This document shows, one piece after another, positions 32,427 through 41,605 of a DNA stretch of 47,079 nt. The translations under genes and the position numbers were made by a program. Under the pieces are notes generated by a model. It was not told the origin of the DNA. It saw only the letters and a list, made by a program, of their open reading frames with translations, and made no database searches. The stretch is from the NCBI GenBank assembly GCA_030834895.1, contig JAUQXA010000008.1, positions 1 through 47,079 of the forward strand, given 5' to 3'. The stretch comes from Anaerolineales bacterium. GTDB lineage: Bacteria > Chloroflexota > Anaerolineae > Anaerolineales > Villigracilaceae. Position 1 is the first letter of the stretch, and each line of letters begins with the position of its first letter.

Positions 32427-35400
32427 TTATGGAGTTGGAGTAATTGCAATCTCTGGTTCGATGGGCAAGTTGGGGCAAACCGCCTGATATTGAAGTGCGT
32501 CACCGATATACTGTCTCCACTCCAAGCGAGTAAGATTTCGACTGACCCGGGAACAACCATCCTCAATGAGTACCTGAGGCAATTCCTCCTGTCGCCATAG
32601 CCACAAAGAGACTTTGTCGCTTCCACCTGACACCAGATATCGCCCATCTGCTGTGAAAGCCACAGACCGTACATTGCCGCCAGGCGTAATTCGGGCAACT
32701 TCACTTCCCGTAACAGTCTCCCAGATGTGGATAACGTAATTGATCCCAGTTGAAACTGAAGCCACGTATTTGCTGTCTGGGCTGAAGCCGGACAAAATCA
32801 CAAATTCTTCATGGGGTACGCGGATTATTTCTTTTCCAGTCTTGACATCCCATACAAACACAAAATCATCGCTTCCAGAAAGCAGGTACTTGCCATTAGG
32901 GCTGAAGGTAACATCCTGCACTGTATCTTCGTGGTAGATCTGAGCAACTACTTTTCCAGTATCGGTTTCCCATATGTCGCCAGCGTTGTAAAAACTCATT
33001 GATGCCACATATTTACCATCCGGGCTTATGGCAACCTCATCCACATTGGTGCTATAAGTCATACGTGCTATTTCCCTGCCGGTCAGAATTTCCCAGACGC
33101 GTGCAGTGCCTGCCAGACAAAAGTGAACACCTTGTGAGTCGTCCGCTTTTTCACAGCCTCCGGAGACAACTCTGCTGCCATCTCGACTAATGACCACCGA
33201 GCTTACGCCATCACCATAAGCCACATGTGTAAGCTCCTCACCTGATGACAATTCCCAGACTCTTATCGTAGCGTCTTCACCAGTTGTCACCAGGTATTTT
33301 CGGTCTGGACTAAAAATAGCGGAAAGCACACTTTCATCGGGGAGAAAATGAGCGATTTCTTGTCCAAGTTTGGAATCCCATACGCGCACTACATCCTTGA
33401 GGCATGTGTAGTTGCGCGAATCTCGACTCTCACAATTTCCCAACACAAAGTATTTCCCATCGGAACTGAAACTAAAAAATCTCAATTCGCCGTCGTATGA
33501 TGCCTGGGCGATTTCCTCACCTGTCAAAGCATCCCGCACGCGAACAGATTCCTTATTGATTATTGATACAAGGTATTTTTCGTCTGAACTTAATTCAAGA
33601 TAGTCTGCCCCCCTTTCTTCTGTAAATGTCGGCACAGTGCCTTTAGCAATTTCCCAAACCCTCGCTGTGCCGTCCCAGGAACCCGAGACTATTTGCTTCC
33701 CATCGGGACTAAATGCCAATGATGAAACAGCAGGAACGTCGGTATGTGTCCCGTCAACTCCATTGTGGATCATACGGCTGACCTCTCTACCAGCAGAAAT
33801 ATCCCAAACGTGAACGATACCGTCTGTATCACCCGTTAAGATAAACCTGCCATCCGGACTGAATGCGACCACCCTCAGAGGCTTATAGTAGGGCAAACTT
33901 AGTATGGCTTGCCCTGTGCCAACTTCCCATACACTTACAGTATCGCCCCTAAATTCCGTGACGATATACCTTCCATCTGAACTAAAAGACGCATGAGTCA
34001 CAGCGCTCTCATGAGTTAGGTTAGTTATTTCTTTTTTCGTTGTCACATCCCATATACGAGTCGAAACTTCAGAAACTCCTACTGCAACATACTTACCGTC
34101 TGGACTGAGTCCAACTGAAGATGCGTTTTTATCGAAGGTCATCTCGAAAATCTTATCGCCAGCGAATACATCCCAAACTTGTACTGTACCTTTTTTCGTT
34201 CGTATTGCTACATACTTGCCATCCAAGCCAAAGGACATTTCTACAGACCCAGTGGGGACGATGCGAGAAATTTCTTTGCCTGTGACGACATCCCATGCCC
34301 GGATATCACTACTGCCCGATACGACGTATTGGCCGTCTGAGCTAAACATGACGATTTCTACACGCTCCTTATGGGACATACGAGCGACTTCCTTGCCGGA
34401 AGATACATCCCACACTCTTGCCGTGTGATCATCACTTCCTGAGGCAACATATTTACCGTTAGGGCTAAAAGCCACGGAGAGCGCCAGACCATCATGATCC
34501 ATTTTGGCGATCTGCTCACCTGTGGCGGCATCCCATATGTGTACGCTAAAATCCCCACCCGCTACTACGTGCTTCCCATCTGGGCTGAAATCTACAGACC
34601 GCACATAAATACCAAGAGCCATATTTGAAATCGGATGTGCTAATATGTTATTCTGCAAGATTTGTTCAGCATCAATGGATGGATAAAGTTGCATGGATTG
34701 AATTGCGAGTAAGACAGCCAGATCCTGTTTATTGCTATCTTTTGCGAATATCGATTGCGAGTGAGCGCTCAGCAATCGAGAAAGAGAAATGCGGCTTTGC
34801 AAAACTGCTTCATTGCGCTGGGACCAGGAAAAAATTGCAAGAATTGTCGTAATTGCGAGACCCATCCCCAACCCGATAGTAGTTCGTCTACGTTGTTGAT
34901 CTTCGTTTCTTCGACCTGTTAAGACAAATTCACGTTGTAGCTTAGTTGGCTGTGGGTTTTCTTGAGTGTTAAGTTCAGCTAATTGTTGTTCAGCATCTCG
35001 AAGTTCATTTCCCCGCAAGAGTCGGCTGGGGTCTTTTTTTTGTTCCCATTTCAAGGCTTTTACTTGTAATTCAGTGTGATATTTCAGCCATTCGTAATCT
35101 GTGTGAATGGTCTTGCGCGTTTCATCAATTGCCTTGTTGAAATCATCCTGTGCCTCGCGGCAGAAAATGTAATTTCGTTTTGCTATTTCCTCCTTGGCTT
35201 TGTCTGTGTAAAAATTGTTGTGAACTTCACTTGGATCCTCTTTGCTGATATATATCGGGAGAATCCGCTTGCCATTCTTTACAGCATGCGTAATCTCCTT
35301 GTTGCACATTTGTGAAGCTACAGAATCAGGGCTGATCAAAAACAGGAACGCGTCTGCTTCTTCGATACCGCGATAGATCTCCTGCTCCCAGTCTTCGCCT

Positions 35401-35516
35401 TTGGGAATGCTCTTCCAGTCAATCCAGGTATCAAGGTTGTTGGCTGCCAATGCATCAACGATCTTCTGGGCGAAGTCCAAGTCTCTGCGCGAATAGGAGA
35501 TGAAGATATGAGACAT
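32427..35516 (-). CDS. TIR-TM-WD40 repeat protein, putative defence or signalling protein
   Basis: 1029 residues. An N-terminal TIR domain (MSHIFISYSRRDLDFAQKIV, TWIDWKSIPKGEDWEQEIYR, residues 1-140) with SQMCNKEI placing a candidate catalytic Glu near 74; a helical region; one membrane helix near 217-235 (TIGLGMGLAITTILAIFSW); and about 16 WD40 blades from 300 on (AFSPDGKYVASGSDD...VWDV type), enough for two propellers. Bacterial TIR domains often hydrolyse NAD+ in anti-phage defence; WD40 repeats act as sensors or scaffolds. Neighbouring hsdR remnants suggest a defence island. NADase activity is inferred. The frame is intact. Confidence 0.85.
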   Translation of the reverse strand: MSHIFISYSRRDLDFAQKIVDALAANNLDTWIDWKSIPKGEDWEQEIYRGIEEADAFLFLISPDSVASQMCNKEITHAVKNGKRILPIYISKEDPSEVHNNFYTDKAKEEIAKRNYIFCREAQDDFNKAIDETRKTIHTDYEWLKYHTELQVKALKWEQKKDPSRLLRGNELRDAEQQLAELNTQENPQPTKLQREFVLTGRRNEDQQRRRTTIGLGMGLAITTILAIFSWSQRNEAVLQSRISLSRLLSAHSQSIFAKDSNKQDLAVLLAIQSMQLYPSIDAEQILQNNILAHPISNMALGIYVRSVDFSPDGKHVVAGGDFSVHIWDAATGEQIAKMDHDGLALSVAFSPNGKYVASGSDDHTARVWDVSSGKEVARMSHKERVEIVMFSSDGQYVVSGSSDIRAWDVVTGKEISRIVPTGSVEMSFGLDGKYVAIRTKKGTVQVWDVFAGDKIFEMTFDKNASSVGLSPDGKYVAVGVSEVSTRIWDVTTKKEITNLTHESAVTHASFSSDGRYIVTEFRGDTVSVWEVGTGQAILSLPYYKPLRVVAFSPDGRFILTGDTDGIVHVWDISAGREVSRMIHNGVDGTHTDVPAVSSLAFSPDGKQIVSGSWDGTARVWEIAKGTVPTFTEERGADYLELSSDEKYLVSIINKESVRVRDALTGEEIAQASYDGELRFFSFSSDGKYFVLGNCESRDSRNYTCLKDVVRVWDSKLGQEIAHFLPDESVLSAIFSPDRKYLVTTGEDATIRVWELSSGEELTHVAYGDGVSSVVISRDGSRVVSGGCEKADDSQGVHFCLAGTARVWEILTGREIARMTYSTNVDEVAISPDGKYVASMSFYNAGDIWETDTGKVVAQIYHEDTVQDVTFSPNGKYLLSGSDDFVFVWDVKTGKEIIRVPHEEFVILSGFSPDSKYVASVSTGINYVIHIWETVTGSEVARITPGGNVRSVAFTADGRYLVSGGSDKVSLWLWRQEELPQVLIEDGCSRVSRNLTRLEWRQYIGDALQYQAVCPNLPIEPEIAITPTP

Positions 35517-35517
35517 C

Positions 35518-35616
35518 TTAACAGACTCCGCTCAAGAAGCAGGCTTGCACTGTCCAACCGCAGGTGGTCTCTTGGTCGTCAATTTTTTGGTGTGCAAGTT
35601 CTTCGGGTGTGCACAT
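35518..35616 (-). pseudogene. Second hsdR 5' remnant, upstream of TIR-WD40
   Basis: A 32-codon frame, MCTPEELAHQKIDDQETTCG then WTVQA, matching the first 25 residues of the hsdR remnant at 32422 (MPTPEELARLNIDRQLTACG). It stops 1 bp before the TIR-WD40 ATG. The TIR gene thus sits between two copies of the hsdR beginning. It could be translated as an upstream leader peptide, but is more likely a relic. Confidence 0.6.
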
Positions 35617-35822
35617 AAAACATCATCCTGAGTTTTGACGGGGATTCCCCCGTGGCTGTCCCTATTTTATACGACTTCATTTTGTTTTGGGGAGAATCGG
35701 TCATTTTGTTACCTTCCCAACACCTCAGGCAGCTCTCCCGAATACGTCAACACCACACCCGTCGAAGATCCCCGAAGCACTGCAAAGGGGGACAAAGTAG
35801 ATTTCAAACCATCCCCGCCATC

Positions 35823-36112
35823 TTACCTGCTTGCCAAAAGCACGGTACCATCTTCCCACTTCAGTGTGGACGATGGTGCTTGTTTTTGCGCACGGCCTCT
35901 GCCATGAATTTGACAATATCCATGCGCCGACCCGCCGCCCATGGGTATTTCCTGTCCCACTCGGCGTCGTCTTTTGGAAACCAGATAATGGCGACGGTGT
36001 CGCCCCCGCCGAATTCCCAATAGAATTCGCATGTATTCTTTTTGAACAACGAGCCTTCAATATACTGAATCGTTCCAGAACGTCCTTTTGTGATGATATT
36101 GATTTTTGCCAT
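35823..36112 (-). pseudogene. Small hypothetical gene, frameshifted
   Basis: Starts MAKINIITKGRSGTIQYIEG and contains WEFGGGDTVAIIWFPKDDAE and YPWAAGRRMDIVKFMAEAV. At the A-run near 35893 the frame ends after KNKHHRPH; a one-base shift gives a sensible ending APSSTLKWEDGTVLLASR with stop at 35823. Either a real frameshift or a base error is possible. The protein is soluble and unrecognised. Coding-like sequence (GSSTGVVLTYSGELPEVLGR) continues to 35709 in that shifted frame. Confidence 0.5.
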
Positions 36113-36319
36113 GCGGAATACTCCTTGGTTGGATTATTTTACTTGTTACTGAAACTTTATCCAAAATGGGCGGCGGGTCTCTTTACGAGAAATTCTCCGC
36201 CGGCAACAAAGCACTGACGCTTCGACTCCGCCGCTTGTACTTGACCCACGCCGTCACACCGCAAGACCAGAGAATAGACGAGAGTGGAGAGTATTTTTCC
36301 ACGTTTACACCAAGCGCAA
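36113..36319. other. Short gap with no recognisable gene
   Basis: About 200 bp between the broken small gene and direct repeat copy 2. No coding, RNA or hairpin feature was seen. Confidence 0.4.
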
Positions 36320-36513
36320 GTGTCGTCCATCATCCATCCTCTTCATAACAAGTACCCAATCGCGAGAAGTGTCAAAGTGATAATTCCATAAGTCAATGTA
36401 ACGGGTTTGTTGGCGATACTGATGTCCATCCAGCCTTTAGGCGTCTCTGCCTCACGAGGGATTTCTTGATGGTTTAATTGAGTTCCTTCAAACTGAATAA
36501 GTGCTTTGCGCGG
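36320..36513 (-). repeat. Direct repeat copy 2, within 3' end of membrane-protein gene
   Basis: The counterpart of 31786-31978. This copy is continuous with the intact gene on its right, so it is the source copy. Homology begins at GTGTCG just outside the gene and ends near GCTTTGCGCGG inside it. Confidence 0.85.
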
Positions 36514-36963
36514 CGCTGAAAGGTAGATCCGTGCCGGTCCGCCCAGCAAAAGGATAAGGAAATATTGAAGCGGCACAATCAAAACAACCCAAAACACATT
36601 GAGCAGGATGAGCGACAAGACAAAGGCGAAAAACACCAGGTTGTCGAAAAAAACATACTCCAGTCCCTCTTGAGCCTTGCGCTCTTTCGCCTTGCCAATT
36701 ATTCCAAAGGCGTTTATTTGCGCTCCAATCAATTGCTGGATTGCTCCAGCGTAATGACGCGGGTTGGCGGAGATTAATCCCGTGTTTTTATTGAGTTCCC
36801 AGGTCAGGCTCACCAGAGCAAAGACGGCGCTAATCAGGGAACCATTTTTTCGATACCATTCGAAATATGAAGTCTTGAAGAAGAAGGTAAAGATGAATTG
36901 ATCAAGGGCGATCAGCGCCAAGATGACCAGAAACCAGAACCAACCTTTTTTATGGAGTTTCAT
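36343..36963 (-). CDS. Hypothetical four-helix membrane protein
   Basis: 206 residues from the ATG at 36963, chosen for the AAGGAG about 7 nt upstream; an in-frame ATG at 36981 would add MQKEIK. Membrane helices: WFWFLVILALIALDQFIFTF, one near 45-60, VFFAFVLSLILLNVFWVVLIV with LQYFLILLLGG, and a C-terminal LTYGIITLTLLAIGYLL. The loop has ARIYLSAPRKALIQFEGTQL. No family is recognised. Its last 57 codons are duplicated at 31786-31978. Confidence 0.6.
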   Translation of the reverse strand: MKLHKKGWFWFLVILALIALDQFIFTFFFKTSYFEWYRKNGSLISAVFALVSLTWELNKNTGLISANPRHYAGAIQQLIGAQINAFGIIGKAKERKAQEGLEYVFFDNLVFFAFVLSLILLNVFWVVLIVPLQYFLILLLGGPARIYLSAPRKALIQFEGTQLNHQEIPREAETPKGWMDISIANKPVTLTYGIITLTLLAIGYLL

Positions 36964-37098
36964 TTTTATCTCCTTTTGCAATAAGAAATGGAATGATAAT
37001 CATCCATTTTCGAGCGGAGGAAGGTTGAAGCCTCAATGGCGAGGGCATAGCGGTCGTCTTTGCAAAAGAGATCATAGACGAGATCGGGGTTGGGGGAG

Positions 37099-37893
37099 TT
37101 ATCCATTTCCACTCCAAACAAAAGCATCCGCCGTGGACACGGTTTGGAATCCCAATCGTTTGTAGACGGGAAACCCCGATGGCGTGGCAAATAAAATAGC
37201 CTGCTGATATCCTGCGCTTTTTGCAGAGTACATGGCGGCGAGGGTTAGGGCAGCACCCAATCCCCGTCCGCGATAGGCGGGCAAGGTGGCGACATGATAA
37301 ATTCCCGCGCCATGATTTGCGTGCAACAAGGTCGAGATCGCGCACGGCTCACCCTGCCAACGTGCAATAAAATATTCAAATACTGGTTCAGGTTCAGTGA
37401 GTGACCTGTCGATAATTTGCTGAAAATCCGCGCGGCTCGGCTCTGGTTCTTCGAAGCCAAGCATCAAAACGGTCAGCCAGTCGGATTGGTCCTGTTTCGA
37501 TTGAACACGGACTAATTCAACTTCTTTGGAAAGCGAGAGTTCAGGCAGGTCATCCAATCCGCGAGACATGGTCGGCATCCCTTTGGCATGTACGAATTGA
37601 ATGTTTCTTGAACTCAGATAATCACCCAGCCCAGGCACGCCGACATCCTGCCAATCCACCCAGAAAAATGGCAGGTTCTGTGAAAGGAATAAATCCAGAA
37701 TGGGATCTACAATCCTGCTCAACTCTTCCGTACGTGTCGCCGTACGCAGAACGCCGTTGAAACGGAAGAGACTTTGCCGCCCCGTTTCATACCAGACAAC
37801 TTCATCGCTTTCCATAAATCGACCATCCAGCAAGCGGGTCAGCTCTTTGTAGTAAGTCAGGATATTTTCTTCAATGGCTTGAATTTGGTTCAT
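37099..37893 (-). CDS. GNAT-family N-acetyltransferase
   Basis: 264 residues from the ATG at 37893 (a start at 37902 adds MRK). The N-terminal half is divergent. The C-terminal half holds the GNAT acetyl-CoA site: IYHVATLPAYRGRGLGAALT (Q/RxxGxG/A pattern), followed by LFATPSGFPVYKRLGFQTVS. The substrate is unknown. The two-half layout is common in fused GNAT proteins of this length. Confidence 0.8.
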   Translation of the reverse strand: MNQIQAIEENILTYYKELTRLLDGRFMESDEVVWYETGRQSLFRFNGVLRTATRTEELSRIVDPILDLFLSQNLPFFWVDWQDVGVPGLGDYLSSRNIQFVHAKGMPTMSRGLDDLPELSLSKEVELVRVQSKQDQSDWLTVLMLGFEEPEPSRADFQQIIDRSLTEPEPVFEYFIARWQGEPCAISTLLHANHGAGIYHVATLPAYRGRGLGAALTLAAMYSAKSAGYQQAILFATPSGFPVYKRLGFQTVSTADAFVWSGNG

Positions 37894-37908
37894 TTTTCTC
37901 ATCTTCGT

Positions 37909-38208
37909 TTAGGACACGATGTCGAAGAGACTTGCCCAGCATCCATCAATGCCTGCCAGGAGATTCAGCCCTTCGCGGGTTGGTTTTCCGCACGGAAGTG
38001 CCCCAGCCGCCCGCGCCACTTCCAATGCCACAGGCGAAAAGTACGCGACCCACTCGCAATGCAAACTCCCCTCCTCGTGCCGCGTAAAGACCGCCATCTC
38101 CGCGGGTCTGCCCGCCGACTCGAACAGCGGCTGGAAGATGCGTTTGATTTCTTCGGATGGAATATCCGCCCACATCCCATCACCGAGGGGTTTGGAATAC
38201 CATGTCAT
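37909..38208 (-). CDS. Hypothetical small protein
   Basis: A 99-residue soluble protein, starting MTWYSKPLGDGMWADIPSEE and ending LAGIDGCWASLFDIVS. It is encoded between the DinB-like and GNAT genes with gaps of 7 and 15 bp, so probably co-transcribed. It contains HEEGSLHCEWVAYFSPVALE. No family is recognised. Confidence 0.6.
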   Translation of the reverse strand: MTWYSKPLGDGMWADIPSEEIKRIFQPLFESAGRPAEMAVFTRHEEGSLHCEWVAYFSPVALEVARAAGALPCGKPTREGLNLLAGIDGCWASLFDIVS

Positions 38209-38215
38209 GAAATTA

Positions 38216-39079
38216 TCACTTCACCAACCGCGCGATCTGCGGCAGGTGAGTCAACTCGTGCGCGGCGAAATAACTGACCTGTTGTTTGATGGAGACAACG
38301 CCGAACTCTTCATGTCGTCCTGTTCGCCACCAATCGGTGAAGGGAATCGATTCAAGCTTGGCGATCATCTGCTGGCGGGACGTTTGATACGCGTCGAAGA
38401 TCTCCCGCACAGATGGCGGGCGCGCGTTCTCGTCCCTTGCCCAGGCGAAGACGGCTTTCGATTCGAGAACAGGATTTTCTTCTTTGAGGAACAAGTCAAC
38501 GCGGAAAGCAATTACGCCTTGCGCGTCGCGCAGATGCGAGACGATGTTACGGATTGCCCAGCCGCCATCTGCAGGTTGGCGAGTCAGCGCTTCTTCGCTC
38601 AAGCCTTCGATCAGCGCGGCGACTTCGAGCGGGGTCTGGCGCAGTCGCTCCAAGGCTTCGGTCGGGTCAAGCGCCTCAAGCCAGTACACGGGTGGGAACC
38701 ATAGGAAGGTCCCGCCCCAGGCGCCGCAGTCGGGGCATTTTTCGGGGGCTTCGCCGAGAGTCAAATGTCCGCAGGTGCGGCAGACATACGGGTGGGGAAT
38801 CTCTTGAATGAGCGGGAGCCGTCCCGAAGCCCGGGCGGATGCTCCCGCGCGGAAGGCAGTCTGCAAGTCGGCGTCATCCAATGAAGCGGCGACGCGTTCG
38901 ATGTCGTGGGCGAGAGTCTCTTTGTCGCTGGGCAGGTTCAATTCCCATGCGGCGCGGCGACTGAGTGAATCCGCTTTGGCGCGGGCGATCTTGGCAAGGT
39001 TGTATTGCCCTTCGCCTTCGAAACGCAGGGCGAGGGAGAGAAGATGAACGAGCGTTACTGTCCATTCAGTTTGTTTCAT
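38216..39079 (-). CDS. Rubredoxin-like zinc ribbon and DinB-type domain protein
   Basis: 287 residues. An N-terminal helical part like rubrerythrin-related domains (residues 1-90), then a zinc ribbon CRTCGHLTLGEAPEKCPDCG near 99-118, and a DinB-like four-helix domain (GWAIRNIVSHLRDAQGVIAF, SYFAAHELTHLPQIARLV) with His residues at the usual metal positions. DinB-type proteins bind metal and often act on thiols; the reaction here is unknown. The start overlaps the upstream gene by 14 bp. Confidence 0.75.
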   Translation of the reverse strand: MKQTEWTVTLVHLLSLALRFEGEGQYNLAKIARAKADSLSRRAAWELNLPSDKETLAHDIERVAASLDDADLQTAFRAGASARASGRLPLIQEIPHPYVCRTCGHLTLGEAPEKCPDCGAWGGTFLWFPPVYWLEALDPTEALERLRQTPLEVAALIEGLSEEALTRQPADGGWAIRNIVSHLRDAQGVIAFRVDLFLKEENPVLESKAVFAWARDENARPPSVREIFDAYQTSRQQMIAKLESIPFTDWWRTGRHEEFGVVSIKQQVSYFAAHELTHLPQIARLVK

Positions 39080-39971
39080 TTTTCTTCAATCCTTCCAATA
39101 GTTGATTTGCGAGACTCGCTAACTCTTCCAACTCGGATTCATTCAAACACGACCACGGCGCGAAGAAGAGACGTTCCGTCTCCGCTTCGACCTCCGCCCG
39201 CACCTGCTTGCCCGCCAATGTGATTTGAATCCTCCTCGAATCATCCTCCACCCACCCACGCCGCGCGAGTTCCTTCACATCCTCCGCATGGACTTCACGT
39301 GTCACGCCGCGACGGCTGGTCTTATCGTGCAACTCATCGAAGGTCAGCCCGTCGTTTTGCGAAAGCTGATCGAGAACATCCCATGCGTGACCTTCGACTC
39401 CATGCGCTTTCCATGTTGTGATGTACGCGTCGTCGCGGCAGCCTTCCAGTTCCAGACAATGGGCGACAAAACCAGATAGCGACTCTTTCATCCCCAAGCG
39501 CCGATACATCTCGCGTTTGTGAGCCAGAATAAAATGCGATGGTGGTTCGGGCGTCGCAAATGCCGCATTTGAAATACGGGCGAGGAGATCGATCAACCTT
39601 TGTAGCGACTCGGCAGACATGGGTTGTAGCTGAGCAATAGCTTTATTCGCATCCCCAAATGTGCGTTTGCCTAAACTCTCTCCAGACTCAGTGGCTCGAT
39701 ATCCACCTTTACCGTCCGCGGCCAGATAGCCATGTTGAATCGCGGTCGAGAAACTCTCCTTGTTCGCCTGCACCAAGCCATAGGGAAAGATCCGCATAAA
39801 CTGCGCGATGGTGAACGCATTGGATCCAAACAAATTGATTGCCGCCACCCAGGTGAACCAATCGGACGGAAGCGACAATTCCGCAACGGATTTGTCCATT
39901 GCGGGGTAGGCATAGTTCCCAAGGCTGTCGGAACTTGCTTCGAGCGCAGCCCAAATGGAATGCAATAGCAT
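39066..39971 (-). CDS. Winged-helix MarR-like protein (SCO6745-type)
   Basis: 301 residues from the ATG at 39971, preceded by GAGGAGG; an upstream in-frame ATG at 40001 is less likely. The N-terminal half is helical with WVAAINLFGSNAFTIAQFMR. The C-terminal half has a winged helix (LSQNDGLTFDELHDKTSRRG, DVKELARRGWVEDDSRRI) and a MarR-like end (LNESELEELASLANQLLEGL). Probably a regulator; its target may be the DinB-like gene it overlaps. Confidence 0.7.
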   Translation of the reverse strand: MLLHSIWAALEASSDSLGNYAYPAMDKSVAELSLPSDWFTWVAAINLFGSNAFTIAQFMRIFPYGLVQANKESFSTAIQHGYLAADGKGGYRATESGESLGKRTFGDANKAIAQLQPMSAESLQRLIDLLARISNAAFATPEPPSHFILAHKREMYRRLGMKESLSGFVAHCLELEGCRDDAYITTWKAHGVEGHAWDVLDQLSQNDGLTFDELHDKTSRRGVTREVHAEDVKELARRGWVEDDSRRIQITLAGKQVRAEVEAETERLFFAPWSCLNESELEELASLANQLLEGLKKNETN

Positions 39972-40001
39972 GTCAGCCTCCTCTAGCAATTTGTGCCACA
40001 A

Positions 40002-40416
40002 TATGTTAATAAACTCAGGGCGGGGATTTGCCTTGTGCTAAAACGGTTTGGCGGTCATCAACCGCCGAGACTCCGTGCGCCAGCAGATACCCGAAAACAG
40101 AGATAGCGTGTAGGAAGACAATAAGTTAGTAAAGCATGCGACCTCCATTGGCGAATTGGTTTACGATGGCTGTTCCATTGACATCCTGGCACCGATACAA
40201 ATGCTACAGATGGAAATGGTTTCATTAAAGTCCAAACACAGGATTTGCAAATCCCTTCCAGTCACTCGTAGAGAATGAAAGAAGAATGATTTTTGCCCAC
40301 CAATACCCCTCCTGAGCGAATTAGTTCTCTCTCTTGACAAAGAAACTTGCGATTCGCAATCATCAACGTATTGAACAAAATTTGCGAAAAAAGTACTCCA
40401 TATGTAGAATGGGGCT
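40002..40416. other. Divergent intergenic region before NnrS
   Basis: No gene is supported in 40002-40380. It contains a 13-bp palindrome TTGCGA-T-TCGCAA at 40347-40359, with a further TTGCGA at 40382, a candidate operator pair close to the NnrS promoter. Confidence 0.45.
40382..40410 (+). promoter_or_regulatory. Predicted promoter of NnrS gene, probably leaderless
   Basis: TTGCGA (40382-40387), 17-bp spacer, TAGAAT (40405-40410), then 6 nt to the ATG. The spacing puts the transcription start at or next to the first coding base. No ribosome site is present. Confidence 0.55.
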
Positions 40417-41493
40417 ATGAAACCCAACCGTTTTCCAATCCCATTCCTTTTTCTCGCCATCCTTGCCTTGCTCGCCGCGCTCTGGGCGGGGCTAATGCGC
40501 CTCGGCTGGCAACTCCCCGCGCTGACTCCATCTCTTGCACTCGCGCACGGTCCGCTGATGATCTCTGGATTTTTGGGGATTTTGATTCCGCTCGAACGCG
40601 CCGTCGCGTTAAAGCAAAAGTGGATGTACCTCCCTCCGCTACTCGCAGGACTGGGTTGGCTGGTTACTCTTCTTTTGCCTTCTCCTCCGCTGGGACCAAT
40701 CCTCCTCAACCTCGCCAGCCTCGGTGGAGTCGCCATCTTGATCGAGATCACGCGCCGCGAGACCGCGCTCCACACTGTAACCATGCTCCTCGGCGCATTG
40801 ACGTGGTTTGCGGGCAACCTGCTCTGGTTATTCGGCTGGCAAATATTTCAAGTAGTCTTTTTCTGGCAGGGTTTTTTGGTGTTGACCATTGCAGGCGAAC
40901 GCCTGGAGTTGAGCCGTGTGTTGCGTCCATCGAGACAAAGCCAATTATTATTTGGTTGTATTGTTGCCATCTATCTCGCTGGCATTCTCATCGCAACTTT
41001 CAACCTGCAACTTGGAACACGATTAAACGGCGCGGCTTTGCTTCTTCTTGCTCTCTGGTCAGTGCGAAATGATCTCGCATGGCGGAACCTCAAACACAAG
41101 CTTCCGCTGACACGTTACATCGCGTGGTGTCTCGTGCTCGGGTTAACGTGGCTTGGCATTGGCGGAGGATTAAGCCTGGTATTTGGTGCGCAGATTGCGG
41201 GACCAAGATATGACGCGGCTTTACACGTGGTCTTCGTCGGCTTTGTCATTTCGATGATCTTCGGTCACGCGCCGATCATCTTTCCTGCCATTCTCGGAGT
41301 GCCAATCAATTTCCAGCCTGCGTTTTACATCCACTTGATTTTGTTGCACGTCTCGCTGGCATTGCGTGTGATCGCCGATTATGCCAATTGGCATACCCTC
41401 CGCATGTGGAGCGGATTGTTGAATGAGGTCGCCATTTTGATGTTCATTGGGATGACAGTATATTCCGTTCGGAAGAGTTTCGCGGAAAAATAA
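40417..41493 (+). CDS. nnrS: NnrS-family membrane protein
   Basis: 358 residues with about 11-12 membrane helices. The signature lies in the second half: DAALHVVFVGFVISMIFGHA followed by PIIFPAILGVPINF, with conserved His residues that bind haem/copper in the family. The first part has ALAHGPLMISGFLGILIPLE, also typical. NnrS protects against nitrosative stress and accompanies denitrification genes. The nitrate reductase operon starts 5 kb away on the other strand. Shorter than many NnrS (about 400). Confidence 0.8.
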   Translation: MKPNRFPIPFLFLAILALLAALWAGLMRLGWQLPALTPSLALAHGPLMISGFLGILIPLERAVALKQKWMYLPPLLAGLGWLVTLLLPSPPLGPILLNLASLGGVAILIEITRRETALHTVTMLLGALTWFAGNLLWLFGWQIFQVVFFWQGFLVLTIAGERLELSRVLRPSRQSQLLFGCIVAIYLAGILIATFNLQLGTRLNGAALLLLALWSVRNDLAWRNLKHKLPLTRYIAWCLVLGLTWLGIGGGLSLVFGAQIAGPRYDAALHVVFVGFVISMIFGHAPIIFPAILGVPINFQPAFYIHLILLHVSLALRVIADYANWHTLRMWSGLLNEVAILMFIGMTVYSVRKSFAEK

Positions 41494-41605
41494 CAAGCAC
41501 TCGAATCTTGCAGAAATACGAATCATCCAAGCAGGGTCTGCATAAGACAAGTCCCTTAATGGATGATCTCGTGTTGTTGGTCAATATTCTCTTATGACGT
41601 CACGT

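Noticed and set aside
35617..35822. A + strand gene in the gap after the hsdR remnant
   Set aside because: Open frames exist, but the minus strand shows more protein-like sequence (GELPEVLGR end) and neither has a supported start.
40334..40362. TTGACA at 40334 as the NnrS promoter
   Set aside because: The hexamer 17 bp downstream (CAATCA) is a poor -10; the TTGCGA-N17-TAGAAT pair nearer the gene is better.
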